Origin: Paracentrotus lividus
Lineage: Eukaryota > Echinodermata > Echinoidea > Camarodonta > Echinidae
Reading direction: 5' to 3'
Assembly (NCBI GenBank): GCA_940671915.1
Contig: CALNVZ010003425.1
Span: 37,730,871-37,794,870, forward strand
DNA length: 64,000 bases
Every line of letters begins with the position of its first letter. Position 1 is the first letter of the stretch. The position numbers and the translations under genes are program-made. This document shows, piece by piece, positions 60,701 through 64,000 of this stretch. The notes under the pieces were generated by a model. The model was given only the letters and a program-made list of their open reading frames with translations. It searched no databases and was not told where the DNA came from.

Positions 60701-63235
60701 CAAAATCTCAAGAAAGAATTAACAACAGTCCTTTTCACATGTTTCAGGACTTCCAAATGGTGTTTCCGCCCAAACTTATTTCTTTACGAAGGAAGTTGTG
60801 ATTGAAATGCACATGAAGGAATTAAAGGAATTATCAGTACCAATTCAGACTGAGCCTCAGACCTGATACTTTGACTAAGGTCATTTGAATTGCCCTTTTT
60901 GCCTAAATATTATTAGATTTGCTCTTATTTTCAATCAACCTTTCTGAGCGTTTGTAAATGTTGTAATTTGTGTTTGAATTGTTAAAAGAAAACACACAGA
61001 TATGACAGACGAACACAGACTACAAGGACCTTAATGTTAACCGATGTCGAAAACGGTACATAGAAATGAGACGAACCACAATGAGGGCACAACACGAAAA
61101 ATGCGAAACCAAAAAAAACTAATAAGAAAAGAGACCGAACAATCAGACAGAGAGCACGACGAAGGTGACACAGAGCATTTCGATGACTAAACAGTGAACA
61201 GTACACATACACACAGGCAGCGGGGCGCACAGAAGCGACAGACGATTGGTATAACAGAACAACATAACATTAGAAAGAGGAGTTAATGTGATTGACATCA
61301 CATAGGACACAGTTTGTCGTCGTATTTAGGTAGCACAATATTATATATATATATATATATATATAACTAGTATATAATATATATATATATATATTATAAT
61401 ATATAATTATATATATATTATGTGTGTGTGTGTGTGTGGTGTGTGTGTTATTGAATAGAAAGTCTAGGAGACACAGCTTTGGAGTTGCCCTGATTTGAAT
61501 CTTTAATGCAAGCTTTCGGTTATTTGCCTTCATATCAGGATTTTCTGGAAGAGAAAATCATAACAAACAAGAACAAATACCATAATAAAGTTAAAAAAGA
61601 AATCATACAAAAATCAGGGCTGACAGCATTACTCTTATCTTATTATATCGTATAAATAAGTAGAAAATAATAATATGTCAAGGTATTGTTTATACCTTAA
61701 TTGAGGGCCGTGGAGAGTTGTTTACGGTGTTTTGTGTTTATATTATGTTGTTGTTGAAAGGTTCTGAATATATGGGGCGTGGAATCAACGTGGTGGACTT
61801 TTCGTAGTGATTTTACCTTTTTTTATTATGGTTTTTTTTGTTGTCTTGTTTGTTATGATTTTCCTTTTTCCCTTCCCTCATTCAGAAATTCGTGAAGTGA
61901 AAAGCCAAATAAGGGGGGGCCGGAAAGCTTGAATGCTAAGATTTCTCAAGTCCCAGCACGGTCCAAGCCTTGTCTAGTAGATACTTTTTATTTATTCGTT
62001 TTCAAATAACAATATATCATTTGCTCTTGGAGGGACAAAAGAAAAGAAAAAACGGCGATCGGTGCGGGGTCGTCATGGTCCAAAAAGTTTGAGTCCTTGC
62101 ATGTAATTCAATCATCATCATCTTCATCTCAGCCAGCCCTCATTCGCACGTTTTAAGTATATATTCTGTATATCTCTAAGATATTATATATATATATTAT
62201 AATATAATAATATATTATATATATATATATATATATACCCAACAAACAAAAGTGGTACCAAACAAAAAATAAATATAAATAAAAAAACAATTATAAAAAA
62301 AAATTTAATCAAAAATCAGATACCTTCAGCGGTTCCAGTGGTGTGGTCTACCAGGGGTCCTGTATCAGCTGTGTCTGTTCGGCCTCGATGTCTTATCCAA
62401 TCGAAATCGTCATCCGTCAATTGGATGTAGTCGCAGCCACGATCGAGTTCGAAGTCACAGTTTGCTGTAAGCGGAAGACTAGTCGGCCTTGTTTCTAATA
62501 GGATTATTGTTGAAGTCACATAATCATTAAATCATTGATGTAATATGAACAGAAATGTATGAAGAATATAAACAATATCATGAATAATACTAATAGTCAA
62601 GATTATAATAGAATCTAGAGATAAAGTCTCCAGAATTTTCGTATGAACCGAGCAACATGCGATGCGAACGCCGTTGAGGTTTGCACTGCGCGCACCTCAT
62701 TTTGATCGTGTATGGGTGGAATGCTCCTCAGGAAGTGGAGATTGTGCACACATTGTGTGCAGGCAAGCCTGAATCCGATGATTATAGGGTAATGATAATT
62801 ATGTCTGTAAAGCGGTTAGAGACGTAGTCTAACTATGTATATGGCGAGATATAAATTCAGAATATCATTATTATTTATTAAGATATTACATGGCGGCAGC
62901 GGTAGGATCGAAGAACTATGAAATCATTTAGAGGGCTACGCTTTTAAGAAAAATGGAAATGTGGCTTGGCGACATAAATATCATTCTGATACCAAAAAGC
63001 ACTTGCGAATTATTTGCTTTTCATCCCAGAAACTCCAAATATGAGAGCGTGTGGGGCCTGTTCTTCTAGCCGCACGTTTTAATTTATTTTACATGTATTT
63101 TCATTTTATTTTATAATTAATGGTCTTAGCGTTTATCTTACCTGCTACGCTGCAACCATTGTTCTCTAGCTTTATGTCATCGATAGCGATATCCCCTCGG
63201 TTTGTTACCGGTCCTACAACACCCTCAATGATTAC
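57498..63235 (-). CDS. Single-pass membrane protein with tandem MAM domains (3' part; 5' end beyond window)
   Basis: Seven exons join to 1404 nt (467 residues and stop) in one frame. Numbered from the first codon seen, residues 1-~30 are the end of a MAM domain (GDIAIDDIKL), ~44-207 a complete one (starts NCDFELDRGCDY, contains DDFDWIRHRG, TGPLVDHT and MCLKFFYHMNG, ends DIAIDDIIFLRRPC), and ~216-384 another (CDFEKGLHDC to AIAIDDIAITIGAC). Residues ~397-421 are a transmembrane helix followed by stop-transfer LRRRHR, then a 46-residue cytoplasmic tail ending EEYRS. MAM domains are extracellular adhesion or oligomerisation modules, as in meprins, receptor tyrosine phosphatases and neuropilins. 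No catalytic domain lies in this part. No LDL-receptor A repeat separates the domains here. AATAAA (complement of 57253-57258) is a possible polyadenylation site. Confidence 0.9.
58154..58250 (-). CDS. MAM protein exon (MAM end)
   Basis: Acceptor TTCTGCAG, donor GTAAGT, phase 0 in and phase 1 out. It encodes ITFMAQIND and AIAIDDIAITIGAC, closing the third MAM domain. Confidence 0.9.
58567..58835 (-). CDS. MAM protein exon (MAM middle)
   Basis: Acceptor AATACAG, donor GTAAGT, phase 1 in and phase 0 out. Diverged MAM core (CIDFNYAVLGSGELQLSIFV, then KWKRASIPL), same phases as the other MAM-middle exon. Confidence 0.88.
59365..59617 (-). CDS. MAM protein exon (end of one MAM, start of the next)
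   Basis: Acceptor CTTCCAG, donor GTAAGA, phase 0 in and phase 1 out. It ends the second MAM (SDIAIDDIIFLRRPC) and starts the third (SLCDFEKGLHDC). The intron that elsewhere separates domain end from domain start is absent. Confidence 0.92.
60067..60341 (-). CDS. MAM protein exon (MAM middle)
   Basis: Acceptor TTTACAG, donor GTGAGG, phase 1 in and phase 0 out. It encodes FYFYAEAS, RAAFLVPPI and MCLKFFYHMNGVDTGSL, the central MAM sheets with the conserved Cys-Leu-Lys-Phe block. Confidence 0.93.
60503..60786. mobile_element. 284-bp foldback element in a MAM gene intron
   Basis: TAAAGAAATAAGTTTTGGCG and CACCATTTGGAAGTCCTGAA at the left are inverted at the right, with GAAACGTCGATCTA-type inner arms and ATTAATAACAGT near the centre. 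Near-perfect arms. Confidence 0.85.
60787..62170. other. MAM gene intron, mostly unassigned
   Basis: Contains the AT/GT microsatellite at 61340-61450. No exon-like sequence found on the minus strand. Confidence 0.5.
61340..61450. repeat. AT and GT microsatellite
   Basis: (AT)n runs, then (TG)n at 61423-61450. Confidence 0.9.
62180..62238. repeat. AT microsatellite
   Basis: (AT)n run in a MAM gene intron, about 85 nt past an exon donor. Confidence 0.9.
62324..62494 (-). CDS. MAM protein exon (linker and MAM start)
   Basis: Acceptor CTATTAG, donor GTATCT, phase 1 at both ends. A short Thr/Pro linker, then CDFELDRGCDYIQL, DDFDWIRHRG and TGPLVDHTTG, the conserved opening of a MAM domain. Confidence 0.92.
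62805..62880 (+). repeat. SINE 3'-end fragment
   Basis: GTAAAGCGGTTAGAGACGTA and GGCGAGATATAAAT, then ATTATTATTT: the common tail form TAAAGCGC...GGCGCTATATAAAT with an ATT tail, diverged. Confidence 0.6.
63142..63235 (-). CDS. MAM protein exon (end of an upstream MAM domain)
   Basis: First exon visible, entered in phase 0 and left in phase 1. It encodes VIIEGVVGPVTNRGDIAIDD, the classic last strands of a MAM domain, so at least one earlier exon lies beyond 64000. Confidence 0.9.
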
Positions 63236-63654
63236 CTATGTGTCAAAATATATTTTAAAAAATATATAAATTGATATTAATATCAAATAAAGTATGAATT
63301 GTGTTTACGTCTTCTGTATCATGAAATCTAAACTTTTTTTTTCGAAAGGTCAGCACAATAAGCATGAGGCTGCTTTACATTTATGGTCATCGGTGTAAAT
63401 CACGACAATGGAGTAATAGAGAAAGTAAAGGAATTTTTCAGATTATTACAGTTAGCATACTTTTTATAAGACTTGTGTTTGATAAAGAGGATGAAATCAT
63501 GCCAAAGGTTTGTCATACAGAGCAACAAATACTATGTAATTTGAATTTATATCATTGTTTTGATATCTAGGACATCACACGTATTTAATACGTTTGAATA
63601 TGTTTGGGTTCTCTGCAGAATCCTAATGACATTTTAATCCAGAGTAAATAGTCT

Positions 63655-63788
63655 GGGAAGCATTTTATTCACTGATTCACTGATTCTCACTGACAACTGT
63701 TATAAGCTACAGAAATCCTTAAATCTGATAGGCTGACAGCAATTCTGTCAGATTAACGTCCGACAAGTCCTTTCATGAAACGCCCCCT
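63655..63788. mobile_element. Palindromic element, family P, copy 6 (second subfamily)
   Basis: Inverse orientation of copies 3 and 4: GGGAAGCATTTTATTC, GACAACTGTTATAAGCTAC, then CGTCCGACAAGTCCTTTCAT and GAAACGCCCCC. Confidence 0.8.
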
Positions 63789-63957
63789 AGTAGTTAGTAA
63801 CATCTTCGTTAGATAACGAACTAAGAATGCATCCGAAAATGATCAAGATCCAACGAGAGAAAGCAATTTACAGTGACAAACTTTATTTTGCTGATAAAAA
63901 GGTATCATTTAGAAAAAGGATATTCTTGCACTGTAACAAAAGATACGATAATTCTTA

Positions 63958-64000
63958 TAATTAATAATAATAATAATAACACATTTGTATAGCGCCATCT
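63958..64000 (-). repeat. Start of a common AAT-tailed repeat, cut by the window edge
   Basis: (AAT)n then CACATTTGTATAGCGCCATCT, the complement of a SINE-type tail (AGATGGCGCTATACAAATG). The rest lies beyond 64000. Confidence 0.55.

Noticed and set aside
61270..61533. 87-residue frame rich in Ile/Tyr
   Set aside because: Translation of AT and GT microsatellites.

Overview
This window is animal nuclear DNA, most likely from a sea urchin or another echinoderm. The genes are split by GT-AG introns. The secreted lectin has the N-terminal Cys-Pro-Pro-Leu-Trp-Thr signature familiar from echinoderm C-type lectins, and the non-coding DNA is crowded with short foldback transposons, tandem arrays and GTACATGTAC motifs. 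The species is inferred; I could not run a search.

Three protein-coding genes can be supported. (1) Plus strand, 166-35535: a complete SMG5 gene (nonsense-mediated mRNA decay factor). I rebuilt 21 coding exons whose phases all agree; they sum to 3168 nt (1055 residues plus stop), close to the roughly 1,016 residues of human SMG5. (2) Minus strand, 51389 down to 47081: a complete three-exon secreted C-type lectin of 187 residues. (3) Minus strand, 63235 down to 57498: the 3' part of a gene for a single-pass membrane protein with MAM domains. It shows the tail of one MAM domain, two whole MAM domains, a transmembrane helix and a 46-residue cytoplasmic tail; its 5' end lies beyond the window. 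The three genes are not an operon and share no visible pathway: SMG5 is a cytoplasmic RNA-decay factor, the lectin is secreted and probably binds carbohydrate, and the MAM protein is probably a surface adhesion or recognition protein.

Layout. 1-35.5 kb is SMG5, with introns full of nested transposons. 35.5-47 kb is intergenic: a purine-rich satellite inside an inverted-repeat element, several foldback elements and a 2.3 kb element. 47-51.4 kb is the lectin gene, whose second intron holds a 1.6 kb element. 51.4-57.5 kb is intergenic, with foldback elements, a roughly 150-bp tandem array carrying direct AGGTCA repeats, a near-perfect 243-bp palindrome, and an 823-bp element with perfect terminal inverted repeats flanked by TTAA. 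57.5-64 kb is the MAM gene.

The most notable observations: SMG5 carries decayed copies of its own exons (a partial exon 6 in intron 6, and five copies of the splice acceptor plus first part of exon 18 in intron 17); intron 10 is best read as a GC-AG intron; two elements share hairpin-headed termini followed by GTCC-type repeats; four foldback elements are flanked by TTAA; at least six copies of one palindromic element are present, one with its matching empty site nearby; and nested insertions can be dated relative to each other.
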